Part shown: positions 11,741 to 22,560 of the stretch, one piece after another | Position numbering within the stretch: the stretch's first letter is position 1 | Layout of the letters: each line of letters begins with the position of its first letter | DNA from: Ochotona curzoniae | Lineage: Eukaryota > Chordata > Mammalia > Lagomorpha > Ochotonidae | Length of the DNA: 64,000 nucleotides | Assembly (NCBI RefSeq): GCF_017591425.1 | Contig: NW_024466607.1 | Span: forward strand, 16,128,501 to 16,192,500 | Direction: 5' to 3' | Notes under the pieces: model-generated | Seen by the model: only the letters and a program-made list of their open reading frames with translations | Databases searched by the model: none | Told to the model about the DNA's origin: nothing | Position numbers and translations under genes: made by a program

Positions 11741-12210
11741 CTCCGAGTGACTATGGCTGATACACTCTAGTAGGGAACGGCCGACGCGGGGGGCAGGCGT
11801 GCGGGGCGGCAAGGCCACCTGGGGGCCGCAGGCGCATGGAGGGCAGGCAGAGGGGAGCGCATGGGAAGGAGAGGGGCGGTACTGACATGTTGACGCCGGG
11901 CTCCGGGACGAACCGCGTCCACGGTCCGGGATCTCGTCGCGGTCTTGGACTCAGCCTCCTCGGTCCGCCCGCGCTGGCCCCCCGCACTGCAGCGGTCGCG
12001 GCCCGCGGCTCCCGTCTGGTCCTCGGTCTCCCGGGGCGGCCGGGTCCGAGCGTCACCGCCGAGGTCCCGCCCTCGGTTCTGCGCGTCACAGCGCGGATCC
12101 GGTGCGTGTTCGCCCCGGCCCCGCCTCCGTTCCGCCCGCCACTGCCGAGCCTGGCGGGCTCTCCCGTCCGGCCCCACACTGGGCCCCCACGTTGGTCTCT
12201 GGCATAACTC
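11740..12210. promoter_or_regulatory. CpG island, probable NAA80/HYAL3 promoter
   Basis: Strongly CpG-rich, TATA-less block between the HYAL1 3' end and the NAA80/HYAL3 leader. By position and composition it is the likely shared minus-strand promoter. No start site can be fixed from sequence alone. Confidence 0.6.
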
Positions 12211-12431
12211 TTAGGTCCGGATTTGGCTCAGCTGAGCGAGCCCCTGCCGGGATCCAAGGCCACTCAGCTGGGTCTGGTAGGCCTCCTGCGTCCTGCTGGA
12301 AATTAATTAGGAGGAAGTTCCTCTGCTGAGTTGGGCCCCACAGGGGAAGCTGTCCATCCGACTCCAGATGAGCTGTTCCCAGGGCCTGTGCATTTCAGGG
12401 TGCTCCACAAATAGTTCTAATCTTAACTGCT

Positions 12432-12437
12432 TTTATT
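12432..12437 (-). terminator. Candidate poly(A) signal AATAAA, HYAL1
   Basis: The nearest minus-strand AATAAA downstream of the HYAL1 stop, about 620 bases away. It lies just beyond an old SINE that would be part of the 3' UTR. Confidence 0.45.
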
Positions 12438-12509
12438 TGCTGGGCTGTGGGTGCTTGGTGTTTCTCAGCGGATTTGCGGCTGGTTACCGGCAACACACAC
12501 AACCGTACA

Positions 12510-12735
12510 TCCACAAGCCATCCATTTCTATCTGCTAGTTCACTCCCCAAAGCCAGGAACTTCTCCCACTCATGTAGGTGCAGGGTCCCAAGCACTTAAG
12601 CCATCTTCCTCTACTTTCCCAGGCAAGTTAGCAGGCGGCTGGATTGGAGGCACAGCAGCCGGGATTCGAACTGCTGCTCGAGATTCCAGTACCGCAGGCT
12701 GTGGCTTAACCCACTCTGCCAGAGTGCTGGCCCTG
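12510..12735 (-). mobile_element. Old reverse C-SINE
   Basis: The reverse complement contains the lagomorph SINE head (ggccagcactctggcagag, then ttaagccacagcctgc). It is diverged and probably lies in the HYAL1 3' UTR. Confidence 0.7.
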
Positions 12736-13058
12736 TATAAGTCCTCTGAAAGTGCTTAGCACAGGACTTAAGTAAGGTGCTCAGTAAATATTGGTTCCGG
12801 TGATTGCTGCATTTCAGAGACTGGCTAAGTATCCCAGTCCAGAAGGGACACATAGACAAGGAGAGGACAGTGTCTGGCCTTGGTGCCAACTCTGTACGCA
12901 GCTTTTCCGTTCTGCAGGCATACCCGAGTGCTCAGGGCATGTGACCACCTGTGATGGTGGCTGAGTGCACTCCTGACTGTGACTCTGACCTGTGCATGAC
13001 TGTGCCTGTGTTGGAGGCAGCTCAGCTTCTCGGTGTGCATTACCCAGCCTGGGGCCTG

Positions 13059-15593
13059 TCACTGCCTCACCTGCTGCTCACAGCGTGCTCCCCACCAGCC
13101 ACGGTAACAGCGGCATTGAAACTCCGCAGCCATGCGTGCCTGATCCTTGAGTGAGAGGTCACCCTGCAGGTCCAGGGGCTGACCAGGCTTGAGCCGGATA
13201 GAGAAGCTAGCGGGGTTGAGGACAAGGAGGGCCTCGGGGTGGCTAGGGTGCCGGGCACAGCGGCCATGGCCCGAGCACAGGGCTTGACTGCATAGATGAG
13301 CTGCGCTAGTCACATTCAGGAGGAAGGGCCCCAGTGTGGTGTCCATGTACCTCTTGATGGCCTGGCATGCCTCCTGGAAGGGAAGGGGGATGGGTTAGTG
13401 ACACCACCACCACCAGGCAGCAGCCCAACCAGCAACTGGTCAGTATGTCAGAGATGGCCGATTGCTGCTGCTGGGGGCCTGCACTCACCTTGGTGCTGGT
13501 GTTCTCCCAGCTCACCCAGAGCACCACTCCAGCTGCTCCCTGAGCCACACTCTCTCCCAGGCTGTGTTCTAGCTCCTCCTGGGAAGGAAGAGGACATGGC
13601 TTGGAGGACCCTCCCTCCCTGAGCAGATGGCATTAACCCCCCACCCACCAGAGATGGGGCAAGGAAGTCCCAGCCACTCTCTGAGGCAGCTCTGGCCTTT
13701 TTGTGAACCTGGCCCCTAGCCTGCGAATGCCCCCATGGATAGGACTATAACTTTCCAGCAAATGCTACACCACTGCCCATGCCCCCCAGAGCTTGGCACA
13801 AAGCTAGACACAGAGCTAGGCACAAGGCAGATGCTCTGGACTGAAGCAATAGCTCAACTGACTAATCCTTCCCTGCGAGCGCTGAGATCCCATATGGGTG
13901 CCAATCAGTGTCCTGGCTTTTCCATTTCCCATCCAGCTCCTTCCTATGGCCTAGGAAAAGCAGCAAAGGATGACTCAAAGCCTTGGGACCCTGTACTTAT
14001 GTAGGAGACCCAGAAGAAGCTGCTGGCTTTGGACTGGCTCAGCTCCAGCTGTTGCAGTCATTTGGGGAGAGAACTAGCAGATGAAAAATCTTTGTCTCTC
14101 CTTCTCTCTGTAAATCTGCCTTTCCAAGAAAAATAAATAAATCTTTAAAACAAACAAACAAAAACAGGTAGTCAATTGGTACCCCAGGCTCACTTGGTGC
14201 CTCTACATTTGCCCAGCCCCAGCTGTTGGACCCAAGGCTTGACCAGGTGGGTGGAATCCTGGAAGAAACTCACCAGGGGCAGAAAGTGATCTGACAGGTC
14301 ATAGAAGATTTGGGCATAGGGTAGCACTGGCAGATCAGGGTTTCTGGCGGCCAGTGCCACCCGAAATGCCTCACTCACACGGTGCCGCACATACACCTGC
14401 GCTTTGCCCGTGCCTTGAAGTGCGGCAGGCAAATAGATGCTGGGGTAGAGGGCGTGGCTATGATTCCACAGCCAGCCCATCTGGTCATTCTGCTCCAAGA
14501 CGGCCTGGGAACACTGGCCTGTGTAGTTGGGTTTCAAAAAGTCGTAGTTGTAGCAGTCAGGGAAGCCGTAGAAGCCCCAGAGGCCACCGGGACGCAGTGT
14601 CCACCCCAGCTGGAGTGTGTCTGCCATCCAGGCCTTTGCAGCTCCCTGGAACTGATCCTGGGCTGTTTCGTCCACCCAAGGGGCAGGCCAATCTGGGTGT
14701 TCTGCCTGCACCAGTGCCCGTGAGCGCTGTCGGTAAATATCTTTGGTGTCCCAGTTGAAGGCCCAGCGTGGGCGCCATGCCTCCCAGTCAATGACTGCCA
14801 GTCCTGAGAAGTCAGCTGTGGGCATGGCAGCCAGGATGTCCCAGTAGGTGCGAGTCAGGTGGATATCAAGGCTAGCATTCTGGGGCAGGCCACCGAATAT
14901 GGGTTCTCCCGTGGGCGTGTAGTATGGGTAGGTGCCCAGCTGGTAGCTGTAGAAAATGGTCATGTTCGGGCCACGGAAGGCCTGTCTCGGGTTGACAACC
15001 ACATCGAAGACACTGACATCCACATCCACGCCGTGTGTCTCTAGGCACCATTGGGTGTTTGCATTCCAGACAGTAATGAAGGGCTTGGGGGGCACCCTGG
15101 GGTCCCCAGAACCTCGCGGGATGTGGAGTAAGGTCAGAAAGAGAGTACAGCTGTGAAGCAGGTGGCCTGCAGTTGCACAAGGTATGTTTGGGAAAACCTG
15201 GTAGGGGAGACAAAGCTGAGGCCTGGTCTTGAACTCTCTGAGTCCAGCACAGGCAGGTGGACTCTTTCCAGTTAGACCCAGATCGGCAGGATTCAGGGTG
15301 GGTGAGAAGGGACTTGGGGGAGGGGGGGCAAGGAGCAACGAGGCCACATCCAAACCACTCCTGGGGCTGGGACCCTGCCATCTGCTTCCACGTACCGCCC
15401 CCCCTCCCCCAGCCTAAGCTTGCCCTCCCCCTTCCCTAAGGGCCACTGAAGGAGGGAGCACAGAGAGCCCCAAGGCTGCCCCAAGGTTCCGACTGCTGGA
15501 AGAGGTGGTGCTCACCCCAGCCAGCCCAGCTCTCCTGCACACCCACCCGCCTGCCCACCCCTCCCTACTGACCTCAGAGCTGAAGGGCCACAT
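13059..15593 (-). CDS. HYAL1: HYAL1, hyaluronidase-1
   Basis: Lysosomal/secreted GH56 endo-hyaluronidase. Coding exons: 15573-15593, 14274-15197, 13489-13578, 13059-13373; 1350 nt, 449 residues. The methionine used by human HYAL1 (MAAHLL) is Thr here (TAGHLL), and no other in-frame ATG lies between the exon-2 acceptor (15198/15197) and the signal-peptide core. A 21-bp upstream exon reading MWPFSSE with a good donor (GAG|GTCAGT) joins in phase to VFPNIPCATAGHLL, closely resembling the rodent HYAL1 N-terminus as I recall it. The hydrophobic core is residues 19-33. The catalytic pair is D144/E146 in AVIDWEAWRPRW. N-glycosylation sequons include PNMTIFY, QNASL, PNYTG and WNHSH. The C-terminal EGF-like module contains CSGHGRC and CRCYRGWWGARC. 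Confidence 0.95.
13828..14167 (+). mobile_element. C-SINE in HYAL1 intron 3
   Basis: Plus-oriented copy with tctgtaaatctgcctttcc followed by an (AAAC)n-like tail at about 14143-14167. Confidence 0.85.
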
Positions 15594-15944
15594 TCTGCAG
15601 GCTTCCCGACCCCAGGCGGAGCGTCCCAGGCAGGGCCAGGCCAGGTGATCTGGCCTCAGCTACTCCAGCAGGAGGAAATTGCTACTGGAAACTCTGAGCT
15701 TTTGTAGGAGCTGGCACCGCCCAGGCCCCAGGCGGGCCAAGGGGCGGGCCCTGGTGCTGGGCTGCTCGGGTGGTAGGGGTGGGGCCGGCAGGGGTCCCGC
15801 CCACTCTGTAGGCTGTCCTGGCTTTCCTGGCTCTAGTGTGGGTGAGCGTGGCAAGCGCTGGAGTCAATTTTCCTCAGGCAGCTGGGGTGTCAGGGCCTGG
15901 GAGGGCCTTTTGCTTTTATAGACACTTCCTTTCCATAATGCATT

Positions 15945-16212
15945 CTTACTTCATTTTATCTATTTTAAATGTATTTGAAAAGCAGAAGATTCACATCTTC
16001 CATGCACTGGTGTACTGCTCAGATGTCCAGAACATTCGAGAATCCTACACGAATGGCAGGGATCCGCGGACTCAAACCGCCACTGCCGCAATTCTCCACC
16101 CTACCCAGGATGCAGATGGACAGAAAGCTGGATCAGCAAGCAGCAGGATCTGAACCCAGGCCACTGCAACATGGGATAGACACATCCCAACCACTGCGCC
16201 AAATGCCTGCCC
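15945..16212 (-). mobile_element. Old reverse C-SINE
   Basis: Reverse-oriented diverged copy beginning in its A/T-rich tail and ending in ccaactgcgccaaatgcctg-like head sequence (around 16190-16212). Confidence 0.65.
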
Positions 16213-16228
16213 CTTGAAATATTTTAGG

Positions 16229-16495
16229 GGCAGGCGTTGGGCAAAGACACCACTTAAGGAACCCACATCCTGTATTAGAGGGCTGAGAAGTCCTCACCCC
16301 ACCTCCCACTTCAGCTTCCGGCTAATGTGCATCCCAGGATACAACAGATGAGAGGTCAGGCAGCTGGGTCTGTCACTCAAGTGGGAAACCCAGACTGAGT
16401 TCTGGGCCCACTCCCTGCTGTCAGAGGCTTCAGGGGTGTAAGCAAAAGATGGGAAATCTCTGTTTCTGCCTTTCAAATTGTGTGTGTGTGTGTGT
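16229..16495 (+). mobile_element. Old C-SINE ending in a (GT)n run
   Basis: The plus-oriented head ggggcaggcgttgggcaaag sits directly after the reverse element, forming a tail-out inverted pair. It ends in a gtgtgtgtgtgtgtgt run near 16480-16495. Confidence 0.6.
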
Positions 16496-18873
16496 AAACC
16501 ATGATGGTATAACTATGAATATAATCCAGACTTGGTTCATTATCTACCCATTATTTTGCATCTAATTACACTGCCATTTTGTGGACCACTGAGTGATCTC
16601 CGGTGCCTGGGAGGTGGGGGGAACTTCTGAGAGGGACTGTGTTGATGCTTTCCAGGCTGTCACTACCCTTCGTGTATGTGGATCAACAACTGCATCTTTG
16701 TGACCTGTGGACCATGTGGACTTCTGCACACACCTCAGCGGCATGCATGTGCGAGCGTGGGACCTGCTGCTGTGTGGCTGCGGGTCTATCTGGGAACACA
16801 TGCCCCTCCCTTCATTCATGGTTGCACATTTCACGGACTCAGAAGCGGCTTCGTGTTCAGGTCCAGGCCTGCCTGCCAGGGTGGGGTGACAAAAGCGCCC
16901 CATTCTGGCCTGGGAAGAAAGTGGTGCCTGGGCCTGCAGCCGAGGGGAGCATAGCAGCTCATGGGACAATGACACACTTGACTGCTTTTTGGGTTGGGTC
17001 CTCTGGGCTGGCAGGAGACTGAGGGTTAGAAGGGTCTAGGTTGCCAGGGACTTTGGGCACATCGGCCAAGGCCCAGACCTGGGTCTGATTCTGTTCAGAA
17101 ACTAGAATCCTGGTGCTGACCAGGGACACCCAGAGAGCCTGGCACAACTTGTCAGGGCTGAGAAGACAGGAGAACAAGGCAGCCCCTGACCCCAGACACT
17201 CGGTCAGTGCTGAGGCTGGCACAGTCCAGGCGACTGGCATTCTCCAGCTGGCTCAGTCCCAGGGCGAAGCACTCATGTTGGGAAAAGCAGGAAGGAGTGA
17301 GGGGCTGGAAGCCCATCTGGTCTGCTCTTGCAGGGCTGGCTGGATCCCAGCCATGTGTCTGGGATCTGTCCAGGCCTGCTTGTCTGCCTGCTTTGCCTCA
17401 CCTCTGAGTTGCCTGTCTCACACCATCCCAGGCCCACTGCTGCCCCCTAACTTCAAGCGCAGGGGCGGCAGTCCTGGCTAGTCCCAAGCTGCACTTTCCC
17501 TAGCACTGTCCTCTAGTTCTGCTGGGAGAAGTCTCAGGAGGTGAAATTGGGTTTGTAAAGAGGAGTCATGGCTGCATGGGCACAAGTCACACTTCTGTGG
17601 AAGTCACAGTTGTGTGGGGTCACAGCCAGATGAGAAACATAGAACTGCGTGGGACAGGATTACTGTGTTGAGAGGTTATAGGCACGGTGGGGTGCTCACA
17701 CTTACATTTAGGTTACATCTGTGTGGGGAGGTCGCAGATAACCTCCTCCTTCCTGTCCTCCCTCTGTGAGCTCTACTGTGTCATCTTTGAGACCACCACG
17801 TGTGTCTTCCCTCTGGTCAGCCTCTGCCTGCCATGGCCACAAACACTTGGGCCCCCTGATGTCCACTTCCTTCTCTACTGTGCGAATTTACCCCAGCCTC
17901 CTCTCCACAGCCAGCAAGAAGGACTGGGTGACCTCAGTGAGGCTGGGCAGCTTTCCCAGTGCTTTGCTGAATAGGTGACATGGTGACTGTCATCAGGTAC
18001 AATCAGGCCTGGTGCCACCCTGGGTGGGGCTATCCCTCCTGCCTCTGCCCACAAGACACGCCTGAACCCAGCTGTGTCCTTTGGGTGGCAGCTGGGCCCC
18101 CGCTTCCTCTGGCCTGCACCCATGCTTTGCTCCCCAGGGCCCAGCTGCCCAGTTACAAAGTTCAGTATGGAAAGTCCATCCTAGAGGACACTCCCCAGGC
18201 TGTCTGCTGCTGCTGCCACTCCCTCAACTCTATTGGTCTTGAGGGAGTCTGCCCAGAGCCCCACATTTCCTGAACACAGTGCCATGTGGATGAATCATCA
18301 CGGATGGGCAGGGGACCCCAGGTGCCCAGCAAACAGCCCAGGGGAGGGGTGGGAGGCAGCTGGGAGTTATGGCACCACTCCGGCTGCTACTTCTCTCTTC
18401 TGGGACAGGCCACACTGCAGGCTTGCCCTTGCTCAGGATGGCTCCCCCAGCGAGACTGGGGCTGGACCTGAGAGCAGACTGTGACCCAGTTGGGGAGCAG
18501 CTTGTGGGGACAGCAGTGGAGGACACTTTCTCTTCCCTTCATCCCTGGCTGGGCAAGGCCAGGAGGCCATGACCAGCTGGCTGGGGGAAGAGCAAGGCAA
18601 GCAGTAGCAGCATAGCGCTGGGCCTGACTCCTTTCCAATCAGCACAGAGAAGGCAAGGCCCTTGAGTGCTGGGTGAAGTGACAACCTGTGTGTCCAGCAG
18701 CCTGTGCCGCAGCCGCTTAGCTGGTGAATGCATCTCACAGATCGCAAGTCCCCAGCTGAGCGGTTCACCGAGTCAGAGCTGAGCTCAACCTCACGGCAAA
18801 CTCCAAGACTTCTCTCACAAGCCCTGATGCGGTGGGGGTGCAGAAAGTATAAGCACAGAAGCCATTGTTTGTC

Positions 18874-18879
18874 TTTAAT
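18874..18879 (-). terminator. Poly(A) signal ATTAAA, HYAL2
   Basis: TTTAAT on the plus strand, about 250 bases past the HYAL2 stop. Confidence 0.6.
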
Positions 18880-19129
18880 TTATAAGAGACCCCAAAATAA
18901 TAATAAGAAACTGTCCAGGGGCCAGGGGTTAGGGACTTCCTGGGGGCCTTCCCCTCCCCCTTAGAACAGGGGGGTGAGAGCTGGTATGAATGCCCTGGTA
19001 GGCATCCCTGGGGCTCTGCCCCTGCCAGACTCCCGATTTGTCCGCCCCTACAAGCTCCTCAAGGTCCTGGAGAGCCCTTATGGTGGAAGTCAGCTCGCTT
19101 GGTTGCCAGGAGGGGGAACCGCTCCTACA

Positions 19130-21577
19130 CTACAAGGTCCAGGGGAGGACCAGGACTGCCAGGGCGAGTAGGCTGCTGAGGTAGGACCCAGCCCAGACCT
19201 CCGCGGCGCCCCCAGCCACTCGCCTATTGTCTTGCTGGCATCGCTCGCCACCCCAGCCCAAGTAGCACTGACAGCGAAAGTGCTTCTGCAGGTGGTCAAG
19301 GTCAGCCCTGCTGAGCTCCCCCTCAGGTCTCAGCTGGGGCTCGCCAGGTTCACGGCCAGGCACTAGGCGGAAGCTGCTAGCGCTGAGGTGCAAGAAGGTA
19401 TTGGCGTTGGGGTTGCGACGCAAGCAGCGCCCATGATCATGGCACCAGGCCGTGCTGCAATACTGGGTGGCCCAGGACACGTTGACCACATACGGGACCA
19501 ACAGTCGTGTCAAGTAATCCTTGAGGTACTGGCAGGTCTCCTGGGGGCAGGAGAAAGGAGTTATAATTAGCCCACAGGTGCAGAAGGAGACTCCATATGT
19601 ACCATTTTTGACAGGCCACACCTTTGTGTGTGTGTACACATAGACACCCCACCATCCCACCCACACAGTCCCTGTTCCTGCTAAGAAGGGGCTGGAGGCA
19701 GAGACAGGAACCCAGCCGACCAGGCGGGAAGGGGTCAGCATTTCCTCTTTCCTGGCAGCAGAGCTGGGGCGCCCTCCTCCACTCCAACTGCCCCCCATAG
19801 CCTGTCCCTGGAGACTGGGTTCTGGCCAGCTGTGTGGCTCGCACTTACCGTGCTTGTGGTGTAGCCTGCGTCGCCCCACAGGATGACCCCGGCTGCGCCC
19901 AGGGCTGCGCTCTCGCCAATGGTGGAAATGAGGTCCATCTGTGTGGGGTGGGAATGGTCAGCAGGGTGGACTGAAACCACAGGCTGAGAGAGTGAGTAGG
20001 CCCCAGCCCTTCCCTCTCATGGACCCCGGTGCTAGCCTTCTTGCTTTCCTCTGCAGAGTCCCTCCTTCTCTTTAAACCAAGGCCTGGTATGATGGCTAAG
20101 TTGGCTAATCCTCCTCCTGCAAGTGCTGGCATCTCATCTGGGTGCTGGTTCATATCCCCACTATTACACTTCCTTCCAGCTTCCTGCTTGTGGCCTGGGA
20201 AAGCAGTAGAGGATGGCCCAAAGCCTTGGGACCTTGCACCTGTCTGGGAGACCTGAAAGAAGCTCCTGAGTTCGAATTGGCTCAGCTCTAAGCCATTGCT
20301 GCCATTTGGGGGAGGAGGAGTAAACCAAAGGACTGGGGATCTTTCTCTGCTTCTCTGTAAATATGCCTTTCCAATAAAAATAAGTTAAAAAAATCTTGAA
20401 AAACAAAAAAACCCAAACCTTTAAGCTAATCTGGGCCTCAGTTTGCCAAGTCACAGGCACACTGGAGCCTTGGGGAGCCCCATGTCCTGGGTTAGCCAAC
20501 TGCTCGGCATCCCCGCCTCCATCTACTGTACAAGCAGGTACATTGATGCTAATGCTTCCGCAGGATGCCTGTGCCGGCCCCTGGTGACTGGAAGGGGTGT
20601 GTGGGGGCTGCGTGTAGGCGGGCAGCAGGAGGGCATGGCCTGGGGGAGGAACATACCTCGCTGAGCCCAGTGAGTCGGCGACTGTAGGTGGGGCGCGTGA
20701 AGACGTAGACGGGGAGTGCATGGGAGGCATGATGGGTGTGAGCCACGCGCAGGGCCTCCTGAACCCGGAAACTGACAAAGTTGCGGCCGTGGACAGAGGA
20801 GGCCAGGGTCTCGTCCAGATAGACAGAGGGATAGAGGGCCGTGCTCTCGGCCCACAGCCAGGCCAGCTGGTCGTTGCGGGCCACTTCAACGTCCGGGCAG
20901 CGGCCTGTATAGCTCTCCCGGTTCTGCGCGTAATCATGGTTGTAGCAGTCAGGAAAGAGGTAGAAGCCCCAGAGGTGCCGAGGCCGCACTGCCTTGACGT
21001 AGCGTAGCGTCTCCAGCATGAACTGGCGAGCGGCGAACTCGAACTCGTACTGTGCCTGCTTCACGATGCGGTCGGCTGGCCAATCTGGGTGCCGACTGGC
21101 CACTAGCTGGCGGGACCAGCGGCGGTACACGTCCTTGTCCTGCCAGTTGCGCACCCACACGGGCCGCCAGTCCTCCCAGTCGATGACGGCCAGGCCAGGA
21201 GGCTCCTGGGAACGGATGTAGTGTTCTACTCGCTGCTGCAGCATCTTGAGGTGCGCCCAGAGGCTGCCATTCTGCGGCACGCCGCCGTGCACAGAGTGGC
21301 CAGCCGGGTCAAAGCGCGGGTACAGGCCCAGGCGATCATGGTAGAAGATGGTGATGTTCTGGTTCACAAACCCCTCATTCGGAGAGGCTTGCACATCGAA
21401 GGCCTTCAGGTCTAATGGCACCTTGTGCCGGGGACCACAGTCCTGTGTGGGCACGTCCCAGGCCACCACAAACGGTCGGCCCGTGAAGATGGGCGGTGCT
21501 GTAGGCTTGAGTTCCATGGCCTGTGCCACCGCCAGCACCAGGGCCAGTGTGACGGTGGGGCCTGGGCCCACCTGCAT
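19130..21577 (-). CDS. HYAL2: HYAL2, GPI-anchored hyaluronidase-2
   Basis: Cell-surface GH56 enzyme that cleaves high-molecular-weight hyaluronan to about 20-kDa pieces. The sheep orthologue is an entry receptor for jaagsiekte retrovirus. Coding exons: 20657-21577, 19849-19938, 19130-19540; 1422 nt, 473 residues, as in human. The signal peptide is residues 1-20 (MQVGPGPTVTLALVLAVAQA). The catalytic pair is D133/E135 in GLAVIDWEDWRPVW. Cysteine-rich C-terminal modules follow (YCSTAWCHDHGRC, CQCYLGWGGERCQ). The C-terminus is hydrophobic (SYLSSLLALAVLVLPWTL), as expected for a GPI signal. The ATG at 21577 is the first in frame; upstream in-frame codons are 5' UTR. A leader exon acceptor is at 21623/21624. 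The EGF-like motif has CHDHGRC where HYAL3 has CHGHGRC and HYAL1 CSGHGRC. Confidence 0.97.
20078..20413 (+). mobile_element. C-SINE in HYAL2 intron
   Basis: Plus-oriented copy (ggcctggtatgatggctaag head; atgcctttccaataaaaata and A-rich tail) between coding exons 1 and 2 of HYAL2. Confidence 0.85.
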
Positions 21578-22009
21578 GCTGGGAGCTGCAGGGAGTGCCA
21601 CCAGCCTGGCACCAACTCAGGAACTGAGAGGAAAGTGAGGGAAAACAAGTTAGTCTAGAGAATCCCATTGAGGCCCATCTCTCAACCTAAGGCCCTTGCT
21701 GAGCAGGGCGCTATGCCCGGGGCTGTTCAGAAGCCACAGGCCACTGATGGGCAGGCACTGTGCAGGATTCACTGCCAGGAGCTCAAGTCTGCTTTCCAGA
21801 GCTGGGACGGGAGCCCAGCTGTGGGCTGGTGACCCTGGCTGTGAGCTAGATGAACTGGGCTTGCCTAGAGCCCCTGGGGTCTGCATACCACCCACCGGAT
21901 TCCAGAGAATGGCCAATTCCCGGGACCCACCCTGCACCCCCACCCTGTGAAAAAACGCGTGGGTCAGAGAAATAATAGCACAGGGGCAAGGCAGGGCGCA
22001 CGCAGCCCG

Positions 22010-22560
22010 TAATGGGCTGCAAAGTTGGAAGGCACAGGACGCCCAGCAGCAGCGCGAAGCTGTCAGGCCCCTGGTCTGGCCCACGATCCCCAGGCTCAGC
22101 GGCGGGAAGCCCTGCGGGGACAAAGGGGCAGCAGGACCTCCCACGGAGGCACTGGCCCCACAAGCCCTTCCCTCCACCGCTCCCGGGAATGCGGGCGGGC
22201 GGCCTATTGCCCACGCCGCCGAGCCCGAGCTGGACCGGGGGCGAGAACCCTCAGCACGGCCTTTGTGCGGGACCCCGCCCCCGCCCCGCACGTGGGGCCC
22301 GAGCCCGGCCGAGTGGGGGTGGGGCTCCCGGCCCGCCTCCCTGGACGCACCCCCGGAGGTTCGAAGCCCAGCCTGTGGGGAAGGAGCCGCCAGGTCCGTG
22401 CTGCCCACCCTCACCTCGCGCCGGGTGCCCAGGGGACAGGTGCCAGGGCCACCGCCATCCCGGGCCTGGCCAGCCTAGCCCGCTCCGGCCGCTCGCCCAG
22501 GCACAGCCCGGGCTCAGCACCTCTGCTGGCTCCGCCCTCGGGCCCGCGGGCCCTTTAAGA
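22010..22560. promoter_or_regulatory. CpG-rich HYAL2 promoter region
   Basis: GC/CpG-rich block upstream of the HYAL2 coding start, ending near ccgcgggccctttaagaatc. It probably includes the non-coding first exon, whose exact boundary I cannot set. Confidence 0.5.

Larger units (their letters stand above)
15640..18860. other. HYAL1-HYAL2 intergenic region
   Basis: Contains two old SINEs (15945-16212 and 16229-16495) and otherwise unremarkable sequence. I see no supported exon, RNA gene or conserved-looking frame. Confidence 0.6.

Noticed and set aside
15198..15353. HYAL1 start at the in-frame ATG at 15353 by reading through from exon 2
   Set aside because: This stretch is interrupted by a strong pyrimidine-rich acceptor at 15198 and looks intronic. 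The MWPFSSE exon gives a better start.
21599..21601. Upstream non-ATG start extending HYAL2
   Set aside because: The codon is GTG. The ATG at 21577 gives a proper signal peptide and the expected 473 residues.
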